In this document: one piece after another, positions 6,631 to 15,166 of the stretch | Layout of the letters: each line of letters begins with the position of its first letter | Position numbering within the stretch: position 1 is the first letter of the stretch | From: Dehalococcoidia bacterium | GTDB taxonomy: Bacteria; Chloroflexota; Dehalococcoidia; Dehalococcoidales; RBG-16-60-22 | NCBI GenBank assembly: GCA_030615035.1 | Contig: JAUXAC010000005.1 | Coordinates: 1-64,000 of the forward strand | Reading direction: 5' to 3' | Length of the DNA stretch: 64,000 nt | Program-made: the position numbers and the translations under genes | Notes under the pieces: model-generated | Database searches by the model: none | Told to the model about the DNA's origin: nothing | What the model saw: only the letters and a program-made list of their open reading frames with translations

Positions 6631-7611
6631 TTACCCTAGTCCTAGCCCTTCTACCGGACTTGCCCCATTGCGATGGGCGGCGATCGCCTCTTCAGCCTTT
6701 AAGCCACGAGTGTACCGCCGGCTCATTTCCAATGACTCGTGTCGTAGGAATAATTGCAGCAGGAAAGAGTCATGGGCACCTTTAAGGTATTGAAGAGCGG
6801 CACTGTGGCGAAGCCGATGTACGCCACCAGGGCCATTGACACCGGCACGCTCTTTCAATCTATTGAACCAGCTAACTAATCCTTTAACCGAGAAGGCTCG
6901 CCCTTCTTCAGTAACCCACAACTGGTCTGTTTTTGCCCGGAGCTTTCTCTCTATAAGCCATGCCCACAGGGCTTTGGCTGTCTTGGGGGAAAATGGGGCA
7001 ATGCCTATCTTGTTGCCTTTACCGAGAACTCGCACTCGCCTACTCTCAAGGTCAAGGTCGCTGAGCTTGAGATTTACCAACTCTGCCCGACGCACACCCG
7101 AGTCTATGAAAAGCAGGAGCATGCCTTTGTTGCGGACGCCAGTGAAGTGAGCACCGGTCCTAATGTCCAGATCACACACTGCCAAAAGCCTTTTTAGTTC
7201 TTCAACGGTGTAACCTTCGATTGGCGGCGCGGGCGGTGGCTTGAAGTGGATAGTAGCTAAGGGACTAGATTCTAGATAACCTTCCTCAACTGTCCAGTTA
7301 AATAGTCGCCTCAGTGCCCGATAGTAAGGCCAAGCGGTGGATGGCTTCGCTTTCCTCACCCGCCTGGTGCCATTGCCGACACTGTGTTCACAAGTCCTAG
7401 ACCCGGCCCAGGATAAAAATTCCCTTATTCTATGTGTGTCTAGCGAGCTGAGGTCATCTGACCACCCTTTGTCCCGGGTGTAGCCTAAGAGGATACGAAG
7501 TTTGTCCCTGTAATACTCGATGGTTTGAGGGGCACGACCTTCAGCCTGGAGGGAAAACAGGAATCCCTCTGCCAAATCTTGTAGTCCAATTCTGCTGTCA
7601 TTATGTCTCAC
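6631..7611 (-). CDS. Tyrosine recombinase / integrase of the element
   Basis: A 326-residue phage-integrase-family protein. Residues 10-115 are the SAM-like N-terminal core-binding domain. The catalytic domain has R174 (GVRRAEL), K198/K201 (GKGNK), H265xxR268 (HRLR), H291 and the nucleophile Y300 (SRRYT). The family cuts and rejoins DNA through a 3'-phosphotyrosine. The start at 7611 is GTG and has only GAAAG just before it, so the exact start is uncertain. It sits between the element genes and tRNA-Gly, which points to site-specific integration into that tRNA. It differs clearly from the XerC-like protein at 32027. Confidence 0.9.
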   Translation of the reverse strand: MRHNDSRIGLQDLAEGFLFSLQAEGRAPQTIEYYRDKLRILLGYTRDKGWSDDLSSLDTHRIREFLSWAGSRTCEHSVGNGTRRVRKAKPSTAWPYYRALRRLFNWTVEEGYLESSPLATIHFKPPPAPPIEGYTVEELKRLLAVCDLDIRTGAHFTGVRNKGMLLLFIDSGVRRAELVNLKLSDLDLESRRVRVLGKGNKIGIAPFSPKTAKALWAWLIERKLRAKTDQLWVTEEGRAFSVKGLVSWFNRLKERAGVNGPGGVHRLRHSAALQYLKGAHDSFLLQLFLRHESLEMSRRYTRGLKAEEAIAAHRNGASPVEGLGLG

Positions 7612-7743
7612 CTTTCATGATGGTCGGCCCTAAATTCTTTATTTTCTTTATTTTATTCTTTATTTTTGACTTATGCAAGTTGTCGCTCCCAGCTATGCCC
7701 TAGCTTTGTCTTCTCAACCTAGGCAGGTAGTCGCCCAGCTTTG

Positions 7744-7819
7744 TGGAGCGGGAGACGGGGCTCGAACCCGCGACAACCTGCTTGGAAGGCAGGGACTCTG
7801 CCAACTGAGTTACTCCCGC
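7744..7819 (-). tRNA. tRNA-Gly(TCC)
   Basis: Acceptor stem GCGGGAG/CTCCCGC, anticodon stem CCTGC/GCAGG with loop CTTCCAA (anticodon TCC), T-loop TTCGAGC, and an encoded CCA after discriminator T. It is the probable attachment site of the adjoining element. Confidence 0.95.
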
Positions 7820-7831
7820 AAAACTGTATCC

Positions 7832-7860
7832 ATTTTAACCTTCTATCCATCCCCTGTCAA
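7832..7860 (-). promoter_or_regulatory. Promoter of tRNA-Gly
   Basis: On the minus strand TTGACA (7855-7860) and TAAAAT (7832-7837) are 17 bases apart, 12 bases before the tRNA 5' end. Confidence 0.75.
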
Positions 7861-8046
7861 AGGAAGCCTTTTTAGACTGCTTGAAACTTTTCGCCACTAT
7901 TGTGTCAAAATTCATTGTGTTGGCTTTTCCCTACGCTAAAATTGCAAAAATAGCCTGACTCGCATTATGTCAAGTGTCCCCTGCCTGTGCTCAACTCACC
8001 ACAAAACAAACTGAAACCCTCAGGTTATTTGACTGCTGGCAAAATA
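7861..8046. other. Intergenic stretch without recognisable content
   Basis: Together with flanking promoters this is the gap between tRNA-Gly and the XRE gene. It is AT-rich; I see no gene, RNA or repeat in it. Confidence 0.5.
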
Positions 8047-8075
8047 TTGACAATTGTCCATAAATATTTTATACT
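8047..8075 (+). promoter_or_regulatory. Promoter with overlapping palindrome for the XRE-glycan genes
   Basis: TTGACA (8047-8052), 17-base spacer, TATACT (8070-8075). The palindrome GACAATTGTC (8049-8058) overlaps the -35 box and would suit autorepression by the XRE protein encoded just downstream. Confidence 0.65.
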
Positions 8076-8128
8076 CCTAACTGCTACACAACATGAGACC
8101 TTGCCTAATACAGTCTTTGGGGGCTATA

Positions 8129-8332
8129 ATGGAACAGCTTAAGGAAAAGGTAAAGGAACTACGACAAAGGAGGGGCTGGGCGCAGGAAGACTTGGCGAGA
8201 AAAATAGGAGTTAGTCTCTCTACGGTTCAACGTTGGGAGAAGAAAGGTGGTAAGCCAACCCGCCTCGCTCGTAGAGAGCTCAAGAAACTTTTCCAGGCAG
8301 CTGGAATTGATGACATGACTGAGGAAACATAA
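8129..8332 (+). CDS. XRE-family helix-turn-helix regulator
   Basis: A 67-residue protein that is essentially one HTH_3 (Cro/C1) domain: residues 5-40 contain the two recognition helices (WAQEDLARKIGVSLSTVQRWE). The start at ATG 8129 follows GGGGG; an upstream in-frame ATG at 8093 lies close to the expected transcription start and has no ribosome site. The stop overlaps the next start (TAATG), so it is coupled to the glycosyltransferase and may control the glycan operon. A similar short XRE domain is common in antitoxins, but no toxin-like partner is present. Confidence 0.8.
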   Translation: MEQLKEKVKELRQRRGWAQEDLARKIGVSLSTVQRWEKKGGKPTRLARRELKKLFQAAGIDDMTEET

Positions 8333-9213
8333 TGGCTAAATCATCTCAACCTAGGGTTATTGCGGCTATGCCAGCCTATAATGAGGAAAGCTACATTGGC
8401 ACACTGGTGCTTAAGGCGAAGCAACATGTAGATGAAGTTATCGTGGTTGACGATGGCAGCACAGATAGCACTTCTGAAATTGCCCGGCTTGCCGGGGCAA
8501 CCGTGGTTCAACACACCAGAAACAAAGGTTATGGAGCCGCTGTCCAGAGTATATTAGCTGAAGCCAAGAAAAGAGCCCCCATCGCTCTTGTCCTCCTCGA
8601 TGCTGATGCCCAGCACAATCCCAGCGAAATACCAAAGGCCATCAAACCCATTTTAGATGGATTTGACTTAGTCATCGGCTCCAGAGAGTTGCAAAAGCAC
8701 AATATCCCAGTTTATCGCCGCATCGGACAGAAAATCCTCTTGTATTCAACTCACCTCCTCTCCGGGAAAAAACTCTCTGACTCTGAATCCGGATTCAGGG
8801 TTTTCTCCAAAAAAGCGATAAACGTGTTGGAGCTAAAAGAAAACGGAATGGCTGTGTCAGCCGAGACGATTGCCGAGGCTGAGGAAAAGGGTCTAAAAAT
8901 TACCGAGGTTCCCATCTCTATTACATATACCAAGGACGGCTCAACCCTGAATCCAGTGGCGCACGGGATGGAAGTTTTCACTCGAATAATAGCCATGATT
9001 TCGGAGAGAAGGCCTCTCTTCTTCTTTGGGTTGAGTGGAGGCATCTTGTTAATTCTCGGCATTCTCGCTGGCAGCAGAGTGCTTCAGATTCTCTCTGCCA
9101 GTGGTGTGCTGCCAGTTGGCACTGCCCTAGTATCAGTACTCCTTTCTATTATTGGAGCATTCAGCCTATTCACTGGCATAATACTGCATGTATTAGCAAG
9201 GAGAAGAAGCTGA
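8332..9213 (+). CDS. GT2 family glycosyltransferase, DPM1-like, membrane
   Basis: A 293-residue family-2 glycosyltransferase. The GT-A fold has the nucleotide-sugar motif DDGSTDST near residue 43 and DADAQH near residue 88 in the metal-binding position. Two hydrophobic segments at residues 235-285 place the C-terminus in the membrane. Family members resemble dolichol/polyprenyl-phosphate mannosyl or glucosyl transferases that charge a lipid carrier. It opens the surface-glycan gene cluster and overlaps the XRE gene by one base. Confidence 0.85.
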   Translation: MAKSSQPRVIAAMPAYNEESYIGTLVLKAKQHVDEVIVVDDGSTDSTSEIARLAGATVVQHTRNKGYGAAVQSILAEAKKRAPIALVLLDADAQHNPSEIPKAIKPILDGFDLVIGSRELQKHNIPVYRRIGQKILLYSTHLLSGKKLSDSESGFRVFSKKAINVLELKENGMAVSAETIAEAEEKGLKITEVPISITYTKDGSTLNPVAHGMEVFTRIIAMISERRPLFFFGLSGGILLILGILAGSRVLQILSASGVLPVGTALVSVLLSIIGAFSLFTGIILHVLARRRS

Positions 9214-9279
9214 GCTCTCATGATAGGGATAGGAAATGAGATAGTCTCTCAGTGTCACCGTGTAGAAGGAGAGCGATAG

Positions 9280-10353
9280 GTGAAGATTGCCATAGTGCTG
9301 GGAACCCGACCTGAAATCATCAAAATGTCGCCGGTGGTAAGAGCACTAGAAGAAAGAAATGCTAATTTCCTTATCATTCACACTGGTCAGCACTACTCCT
9401 ATAATCTGGACAGAGTATTCTTTGAGCAGCTAAACCTGCCGCCAGTCAAATACAATTTGGAGGTTGGCTCAGGCTCTCATGCCGAGCAAACAGCAAGGGC
9501 ACTCATCGGCATTGAGAGGATTTTACAAGAAGAAAAGCCTGATATTGTTTTAGTCGAGGGCGATACTAACTCAGCGTTGGCTGGGGCTCTGGCCGCGGTA
9601 AAGCTCCACATAGAGGTGGGGCACGTTGAAGCCGGGTTAAGAAGCTACGACAGACAGATGCCCGAGGAAACTAATCGCATTCTTGCTGACCATTGTTCCG
9701 ATTTCTTATTTGCCCCCACCGAGAAGTCAAAGGCAATCCTGCTGGGTGAGGGCATTCCGGAAAAGAAGATATTTGTCACCGGTAACACTATTGTTGACGC
9801 CGTCTGCCAGAATGTATTAGCCAGAGAAAAAAAAGATACCCTAAGCAGTCTGCATCTCAGCCCTAAAGAATACTTCTTGGTGACACTTCACCGGCAGGGA
9901 AATGTTGATAACCGGGCAAGATTTGACCCTATTTTAGAAGGGCTTGATAGAGTGGCGACTAAATTCCACCAGCCAGTAATTTACCCGATCCACCCTCGCT
10001 CTCGGAAAAGACTGAATGAGTTTGACCTTAAGTCGAAAAAAATTACTCTGATTGACCCTATAGACTTCCTGAATTTTCTTCAACTTGAGAGTAAAGCGAG
10101 ACTTATCTTTACTGATTCTGGCGGCGTTCAAGAAGAGGCTTGTATCCTCGGTGTGCCCTGTGTCACCTTGCGAGACAATACGGAGAGACCAGAAACAATC
10201 GAGGTCGGCTCAAATATCCTAGCTGGTGCCTCCTCCAACAGAATACTCGAATGTACTGAGCTTATGCTCAATAGGAAAAATAACTGGGAAAATCCTTTCG
10301 GGGATGGAACTGCGGGCAGAAGAATTGTTAAGATATTGGAGGAGAAGATATGA
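9280..10353 (+). CDS. wecB: UDP-N-acetylglucosamine 2-epimerase
   Basis: A 357-residue protein of the family that converts UDP-GlcNAc to UDP-ManNAc. Typical stretches are GTRPEIIKMSPV at the N-terminus, HTGQHYS, GDTNSALAGALAA, HVEAGLRS and the C-terminal TDSGGVQEEA and RDNTERPE that bind the UDP moiety. Full length. The start is GTG 9280 after AAGGAGAG. It works with the UDP-sugar dehydrogenase at 13916-15166, which could oxidise UDP-ManNAc to the uronic acid. The stop overlaps the next start (ATGA). Confidence 0.93.
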   Translation: MKIAIVLGTRPEIIKMSPVVRALEERNANFLIIHTGQHYSYNLDRVFFEQLNLPPVKYNLEVGSGSHAEQTARALIGIERILQEEKPDIVLVEGDTNSALAGALAAVKLHIEVGHVEAGLRSYDRQMPEETNRILADHCSDFLFAPTEKSKAILLGEGIPEKKIFVTGNTIVDAVCQNVLAREKKDTLSSLHLSPKEYFLVTLHRQGNVDNRARFDPILEGLDRVATKFHQPVIYPIHPRSRKRLNEFDLKSKKITLIDPIDFLNFLQLESKARLIFTDSGGVQEEACILGVPCVTLRDNTERPETIEVGSNILAGASSNRILECTELMLNRKNNWENPFGDGTAGRRIVKILEEKI

Positions 10354-11270
10354 AGATACTGGTAACCGGTGGACTGGGATTTATCGGCTCCAATCTTGTT
10401 CCTGAACTTATAAAAAGGAGACACGAGGTCTGGGTTTGTGACTTGGGACATTCGGAGGACTCAAACTACATCCGCTGCGATACCGGTAAATATCGTCATC
10501 TCGAGAGAATATTCGAACAGCACAATTTTGATTATGTCTATCATTTAGCTGCGGAATACGGGCGCTGGAATGGTGAAGATTATTATGAAAATCTGTGGCT
10601 GACCAATACGATCGGCACCAAGAATATTATCCGACTTCAAGAGAGGAAACAGTTCAGAATGATATTCTTCAGCAGTGCCGAGGTCTACGGGGATTATGAT
10701 GGGGTGTTGAGTGAGGATGTAATGGATAAGGTTCCCATAAAACAAATGAACGATTATGCCATGACCAAGTGGGTGGGGGAACTTCAGGCATTAAACTCAG
10801 CCGCCATGTTTGGCACCAAAACAGTGAGGGTTCGCCCGGTCAATGCCTATGGACCCCACGAATACTACAGCCCATACCGTGGCGTAGTCCCCACCTTTAT
10901 CTACAAAGCCTTGAAAGGCGAGCCCTACACCGTTTACCTCGGTCACAAGCGCATCTTCGACTATGTTGAGGACACCTGCCGTACCTTCGCTAATATTTTG
11001 GATAATTTCAAGCCCGGAGAAGCCTATAACATAGGTGGCAAAGAAGAATGGGAGCACGATATTAAATATGTCTCTGACCTCATCCTAGGGTATCTCGGCA
11101 AGGACGACTCCATGGTTACTTACAAGGAAGCCGAGCCATTTACCACCAGGGTCAAACATATGGACTTTTCTAAGGCGAGAAAGGACTTAAACCACGACCC
11201 CAAAGTCCCATTAGAAGAGGGGATACCAAAAACCATTGAGTGGATGAGGAAAGCCTATGACTTCGAGTAA
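10350..11270 (+). CDS. NAD-dependent sugar epimerase/dehydratase (extended SDR)
   Basis: A 306-residue nucleotide-sugar epimerase. The Rossmann motif GGLGFIGSN is at residues 7-15 and the catalytic pair is YxxxK (DYAMTKW) at about residue 135, with SSAEVYG supplying the catalytic Ser/Thr region. Substrate is probably a UDP- or dTDP-sugar used by the flanking glycosyltransferases; the exact one cannot be read. It overlaps wecB by four bases and is followed after six bases by the radical SAM gene. Confidence 0.85.
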   Translation: MKILVTGGLGFIGSNLVPELIKRRHEVWVCDLGHSEDSNYIRCDTGKYRHLERIFEQHNFDYVYHLAAEYGRWNGEDYYENLWLTNTIGTKNIIRLQERKQFRMIFFSSAEVYGDYDGVLSEDVMDKVPIKQMNDYAMTKWVGELQALNSAAMFGTKTVRVRPVNAYGPHEYYSPYRGVVPTFIYKALKGEPYTVYLGHKRIFDYVEDTCRTFANILDNFKPGEAYNIGGKEEWEHDIKYVSDLILGYLGKDDSMVTYKEAEPFTTRVKHMDFSKARKDLNHDPKVPLEEGIPKTIEWMRKAYDFE

Positions 11271-11276
11271 AGAATA

Positions 11277-12680
11277 ATGCTTAAAGTAACTTTGATAAAC
11301 CCTGCCCAACCTACTAGATACCCACAGCCACCGGTTGGACTGGCCTTAATTGCCGCAATACTGGAAAGAGAAGGTTACCCGGTAACCATTTTGGATGCCA
11401 ACGCTTTAGGGCTCCAGCCGGAAGAAGTGGTGCCACGGGTAACTGATGCCGATGTAGTTGGACTTACCGCCATGACGCCTACTGTGGGCACGGCTATAGG
11501 TATTGCCCGCCACCTCAAGCAAGCTAATCCTGATTTAATCATTATCCTAGGCGGTACTCATGCTACATTGCTCCCCGAAGAAACATTAGCTACAGCTCCT
11601 GAGATAGACGTAGTGGTCAAAGGAGAGGGTGAAGAGACTATCATCGAGCTATTGCAAGCGCTGGAGGATAAACAGCCGTTGGACAATATCTCCGGCATTA
11701 GCTACCGAACGAATGGTAAAATAATTAGCACCACTACTAGGTTTGCCAACGTTGATATGGATTCCCTGCCCTATCTTGCCTATCACTTATTACCATTACG
11801 GAAATATAAACCACACCCTCCCCATGGTCGGGCTTTACCCTTTGCTGCTATCGTAACCAGTCGTGGCTGTCCCTATCACTGCGCCTATTGCTCAAAACCC
11901 ATTTTCGGCAATAAATTCAGGGCACAGAGCCCGGAAAGAGTTGTTGAAGAAGTTGCTTATCTTAAGGGAAAATTTGCCATTAAAGAGATCGCTTTCTATG
12001 ATGACGTTTTTACCTTAAATAAGAAGAGAGCCTACGCTATAGCTGATGGCATAATAAAAAAAGGATTAAGAGTTCACTGGACATGTGAGACGAGGGTCAA
12101 TCTGGTGGATAAAGAATTGTTACGCCGTATCAAGCAAGCCGGTAGCTATGCTATTGCTTATGGCATTGAATCTGCGTCACCGGAGATAATTAATACTCTC
12201 AATAAAGACATTACTCTGGAGCAAGTGGAAAAGGCAGTTCATGCAAGCAGTGAAGTTGGCTTACAAACCATAGGTTACTTTATGATTGGTTCCCCTGGCG
12301 AGAGTCCTGAGACTATTAGACAGACCATTCAATTCGCCAAGAAACTAAAACTTGATTTTGCCCAATTTAGTGTTACTATGCCCTTCCCTGGTACCGAACT
12401 ATATGACTTATATTTAGCGACTGGGGGTGATAATATCCCCTGGGAAAATTTCGTTTATGCCGGGGCTGGCAGACAGATAATCCCTATAGGAAGCCAACTC
12501 AACAGTAGTGACCTTCAGTATTGGACGAGACGAGCTTACAAGGAGTTCTATCTCCGCCCCGCCTATTTATGGCAACGGATTCGACAGCTTACTTCTATAG
12601 GTGAATTAAGGGTCAACCTTCAAGGTTTTGGCATGCTCCTGCGGAGTATCATCCCATCTCGTAAAAAGATAGCAACATGA
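11277..12680 (+). CDS. B12-binding-domain radical SAM protein
   Basis: A 467-residue protein with an N-terminal B12-binding-like Rossmann domain (residues 1-135, GLTAMTP and GGTHATLLPEE) and a radical SAM core with C198xxxC202xxC205. This is the BchE/P-methylase-type architecture (B12-dependent methylation or cyclisation). The classic DxHxxG cobalamin motif is not obvious, so B12 may bind base-off or not at all. Lying within a glycan cluster, it may methylate or otherwise modify a sugar or lipid carrier. It overlaps the GT4 gene by four bases. Confidence 0.85.
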   Translation: MLKVTLINPAQPTRYPQPPVGLALIAAILEREGYPVTILDANALGLQPEEVVPRVTDADVVGLTAMTPTVGTAIGIARHLKQANPDLIIILGGTHATLLPEETLATAPEIDVVVKGEGEETIIELLQALEDKQPLDNISGISYRTNGKIISTTTRFANVDMDSLPYLAYHLLPLRKYKPHPPHGRALPFAAIVTSRGCPYHCAYCSKPIFGNKFRAQSPERVVEEVAYLKGKFAIKEIAFYDDVFTLNKKRAYAIADGIIKKGLRVHWTCETRVNLVDKELLRRIKQAGSYAIAYGIESASPEIINTLNKDITLEQVEKAVHASSEVGLQTIGYFMIGSPGESPETIRQTIQFAKKLKLDFAQFSVTMPFPGTELYDLYLATGGDNIPWENFVYAGAGRQIIPIGSQLNSSDLQYWTRRAYKEFYLRPAYLWQRIRQLTSIGELRVNLQGFGMLLRSIIPSRKKIAT

Positions 12681-13921
12681 ACATCCTATTTATCCACGAA
12701 GTCGATTGGCTAAACAAAGTAGTTTTTGACATACATAGCCTTTCCGAGGCGCTGTCGTTATTAGGGCATCAGGTTTATGCCATTGATTATGAGAATACGT
12801 GGCGCAGAAACGGATTCTTGGACTTAGGCAGCCTAGAGACGAAGGAGCTTGATGGAGTTTCTCGGGCTTTTTCTAGAGCATCGGTACATTTGAAACGCCC
12901 CGGCTTTATCAAGATTCCCGGCCTGAGCCGTATATCTGCCGGCCTCACCCACTATTCAGAAATCTCAAAGACCATCCGTGAGAAGAACATTGATGCTATT
13001 GTGCTCTATAGCGTAGCCACCAATGGGCTACAGGCTCTTCACTTAGCCAAGAAATTCAACATCCCGGTATTGTTTAGGTCGATAGATATACTCAACCAAC
13101 TGGTACCATATCCTCTACTTCGCCCCATAACCAGGTGGTTCGAGAAGCAGGTATATTCCAAGGCAGACATGATCTTAACCCTTACCCCGAGACTTTCCAA
13201 GTATGTTATCGACATAGGTGCTAAAGAATCTAGAGTGAAATTACTACCGATGCCAGTGGATACAAGCTTATTTCGCCCCTCTCTTGACTCCACAGTGCTC
13301 CGTCAAAAATGGGGGCTTGATAAAAAAGATAAGATTATTGTTTTTATTGGCACCTTATTTGAATTCAGTGGTCTTGATATCCTTATCCCCCGATTCACTG
13401 AAGTCATCAAGCAGATTCCAGAGGCAAAGCTGTTAGTGGTAGGGGATGGGCCACAACGCTCCAAGCTGGAAAGAATCATTGCCGAATTGAACTTACCGAA
13501 GCACGTGATTATAACTGGATTTGAGCCTTATCAAACTATGCCTCAGTATATAAATCTAGCTACCATATGTATAAATTCCTTCCTTATCACTGAGGCTACC
13601 AGAGACATTTTCCCGGGCAAAATAGTGCAGTATCTGGCCTGCGGTAAGGCAGTAATAGCCACAGCACTACCGGGAATGGTTGCGGTGATCCCTGGTGAAC
13701 ATCAGGGGATAGTCTATACCAATAGCGTTAACGAGATGGTGGCAGAGATAGTCTTATTAGTTAAATCAACCGAACACCGGCAACAATTGGAGCAAGCTGG
13801 TTTGAATTATGTAAAGCAAGTACATAGCTATGATAAAATAGCTCACCAACTTGAAGCAAGAATAGAACAAATCATAAAGGATAAACCGGACAACATCTCA
13901 GCGAATATAAAGACTTCATAA
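12677..13921 (+). CDS. GT4 family glycosyltransferase
   Basis: A 414-residue GT-B glycosyltransferase. The C-terminal nucleotide-sugar domain has KIIVFIGTLFEFSG, LLVVGDGPQ and the motif region EATRDIFPGKIVQYLACGKAVIAT, which matches the E-x7-E-type donor site of family 4 in a variant form. It probably transfers a hexose or aminosugar during surface-glycan assembly. Its 3' end overlaps the convergent UDP-sugar dehydrogenase gene by six bases. Confidence 0.85.
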   Translation: MNILFIHEVDWLNKVVFDIHSLSEALSLLGHQVYAIDYENTWRRNGFLDLGSLETKELDGVSRAFSRASVHLKRPGFIKIPGLSRISAGLTHYSEISKTIREKNIDAIVLYSVATNGLQALHLAKKFNIPVLFRSIDILNQLVPYPLLRPITRWFEKQVYSKADMILTLTPRLSKYVIDIGAKESRVKLLPMPVDTSLFRPSLDSTVLRQKWGLDKKDKIIVFIGTLFEFSGLDILIPRFTEVIKQIPEAKLLVVGDGPQRSKLERIIAELNLPKHVIITGFEPYQTMPQYINLATICINSFLITEATRDIFPGKIVQYLACGKAVIATALPGMVAVIPGEHQGIVYTNSVNEMVAEIVLLVKSTEHRQQLEQAGLNYVKQVHSYDKIAHQLEARIEQIIKDKPDNISANIKTS

Positions 13922-15166
13922 GCTGGTATAATAGAATCCCCTTTTGACAGCTTCCTCCCGGCTAAATAGTCCGTTGACGTCTATCAATATTGGCTTATCA
14001 TTCATTATACTTCTCAATTTGTCCAGCGTTATCTTTTGAAAGGCATCATGGGCTACAGCTGCAATTATGCAGTCAACTTTTGGCGCTTCCTCAAAGTCTA
14101 GCACCGCCTCAATTTTAAATTCCTCTTCGATATTATCTAGCTGCGGGTCATAACCTAATGTCTCTACACCATATTGTCGTAGCCCCTCAATCATATCCTT
14201 GGCTGGCGTCTCTCTGATATCAGCAACATTTTCTTTATATGTCAAACCCATTATGAGCACCCTTGAGCCTTTTATTACTTTGCCTACATTATTTAGTGCC
14301 CTTATTGCCACTCCGGCGACATGCTTAGGCATGCAATCATTTATTGCCCTCCCCGCCAGGATAACCTGGGGATCATAGCCAAGCTCCTTAGCTTTGTATA
14401 CCAAGTAGTAAGGGTCAACCGGGATGCAGTGTCCACCGACCAGTCCGGGGGAATAGCGATGAAAGTTCCATTTTGTAGCGGCGGCATCAAGCACATCTTT
14501 GGTACTCAATCCCATCTTTTCAAAGATGAGTGACAACTCATTCATCAGAGCTATGTTCAGATCTCGCTGGACATTCTCTATGACCTTAGCTGCCTCAGCA
14601 GTCTTGATATCTTTCACCTTAAAAATGTTGGGGGCAACTTGGTGATAAAGCTCAGCAACTATTTCAGTAGTTTTCTCATCCATCCCAGCAACAAGCTTAG
14701 TAATCTTGCCAATGGTGTGTTCCTTATCACCAGGATTTATTCTCTCCGGAGAATAGGCAAGCCTGAAATCATCACCACATTTCAGCCCAGATTCCTCAAG
14801 GAGGGATTTTACAATGTCCTCAGTAACTCCAGGATAGACTGTAGATTCGAGAATCACTATGCTACCTTTTTTCATATTCTGGCTTATGGTTCTAGCCGCA
14901 CCGATGATATGGGATAGGTCAGGCTCCTTTGATTTCGTTACCGGAGTGGGAACAGTGATGATAATAAAGTCAGCCTTGCCTATTTGTTTAGAGTCGGTGG
15001 TAAAGGTCAAGGTGGCTGAGCCACGTTGACTAAGTTGCTTTATTTTTTGGTCATCGGTATCAAAGCCGATTACTTTAAGACTTTTAGAAAACGCTTCAGC
15101 CAGAGGTAAGCCGACATACCCTAAACCGACAATACAGACCACTGCCGATTTCAAGTCATTCCTCAT
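13916..15166 (-). CDS. Nucleotide-sugar dehydrogenase (UDP-ManNAc/GlcNAc type)
   Basis: A 416-residue UDP-glucose/GDP-mannose dehydrogenase family protein. The NAD motif GLGYVGLPLAEAF is at residues 14-26; the catalytic cysteine is in GGHCIPVDPYYL; the C-terminal UDP-binding domain includes GLTYKENVADIRETPA. It oxidises the C6 alcohol of a UDP-sugar to a uronate in two NAD-dependent steps. With wecB in the same cluster UDP-ManNAcA is a natural product, but WbpA/TviB-like UDP-GlcNAc oxidation is equally possible. The start overlaps the end of the epimerase gene, with which it forms a minus-strand operon. Confidence 0.88.
   Translation of the reverse strand: MRNDLKSAVVCIVGLGYVGLPLAEAFSKSLKVIGFDTDDQKIKQLSQRGSATLTFTTDSKQIGKADFIIITVPTPVTKSKEPDLSHIIGAARTISQNMKKGSIVILESTVYPGVTEDIVKSLLEESGLKCGDDFRLAYSPERINPGDKEHTIGKITKLVAGMDEKTTEIVAELYHQVAPNIFKVKDIKTAEAAKVIENVQRDLNIALMNELSLIFEKMGLSTKDVLDAAATKWNFHRYSPGLVGGHCIPVDPYYLVYKAKELGYDPQVILAGRAINDCMPKHVAGVAIRALNNVGKVIKGSRVLIMGLTYKENVADIRETPAKDMIEGLRQYGVETLGYDPQLDNIEEEFKIEAVLDFEEAPKVDCIIAAVAHDAFQKITLDKLRSIMNDKPILIDVNGLFSREEAVKRGFYYTSL

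Larger units (their letters stand above)
1..7746. mobile_element. Right part of an integrated element at tRNA-Gly
   Basis: A tyrosine recombinase gene (6631-7611) lies directly beside the 3' end of a tRNA-Gly gene, the usual arrangement for elements that integrate into tRNA genes. To its left are genes of mobile-element character: a PD-(D/E)XK nuclease, a SWIM/XPD-like helicase, a probable RHH protein, a KGG-like protein and unknown ORFs, with repeat-rich non-coding stretches. Past the tRNA the content changes to ordinary chromosomal genes. The right boundary is probably inside the tRNA 3' half. The 130 bases between recombinase and tRNA contain three near-copies of TTCTTTATTTT and two similar stretches ending in CCAGCT(A/T)TG, which could be recombinase arm sites. 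The left end and the second att copy are outside the window, so the element type (integrative plasmid, prophage or ICE) is open. Confidence 0.7.

Noticed and set aside
7673..7939. Open frame over tRNA-Gly
   Set aside because: It reads through a tRNA gene on the other strand and gives the usual false peptide pattern of such frames.
8093..8332. Toxin-antitoxin pair with the XRE protein as antitoxin
   Set aside because: The neighbour is a glycosyltransferase and no toxin-like gene is adjacent.
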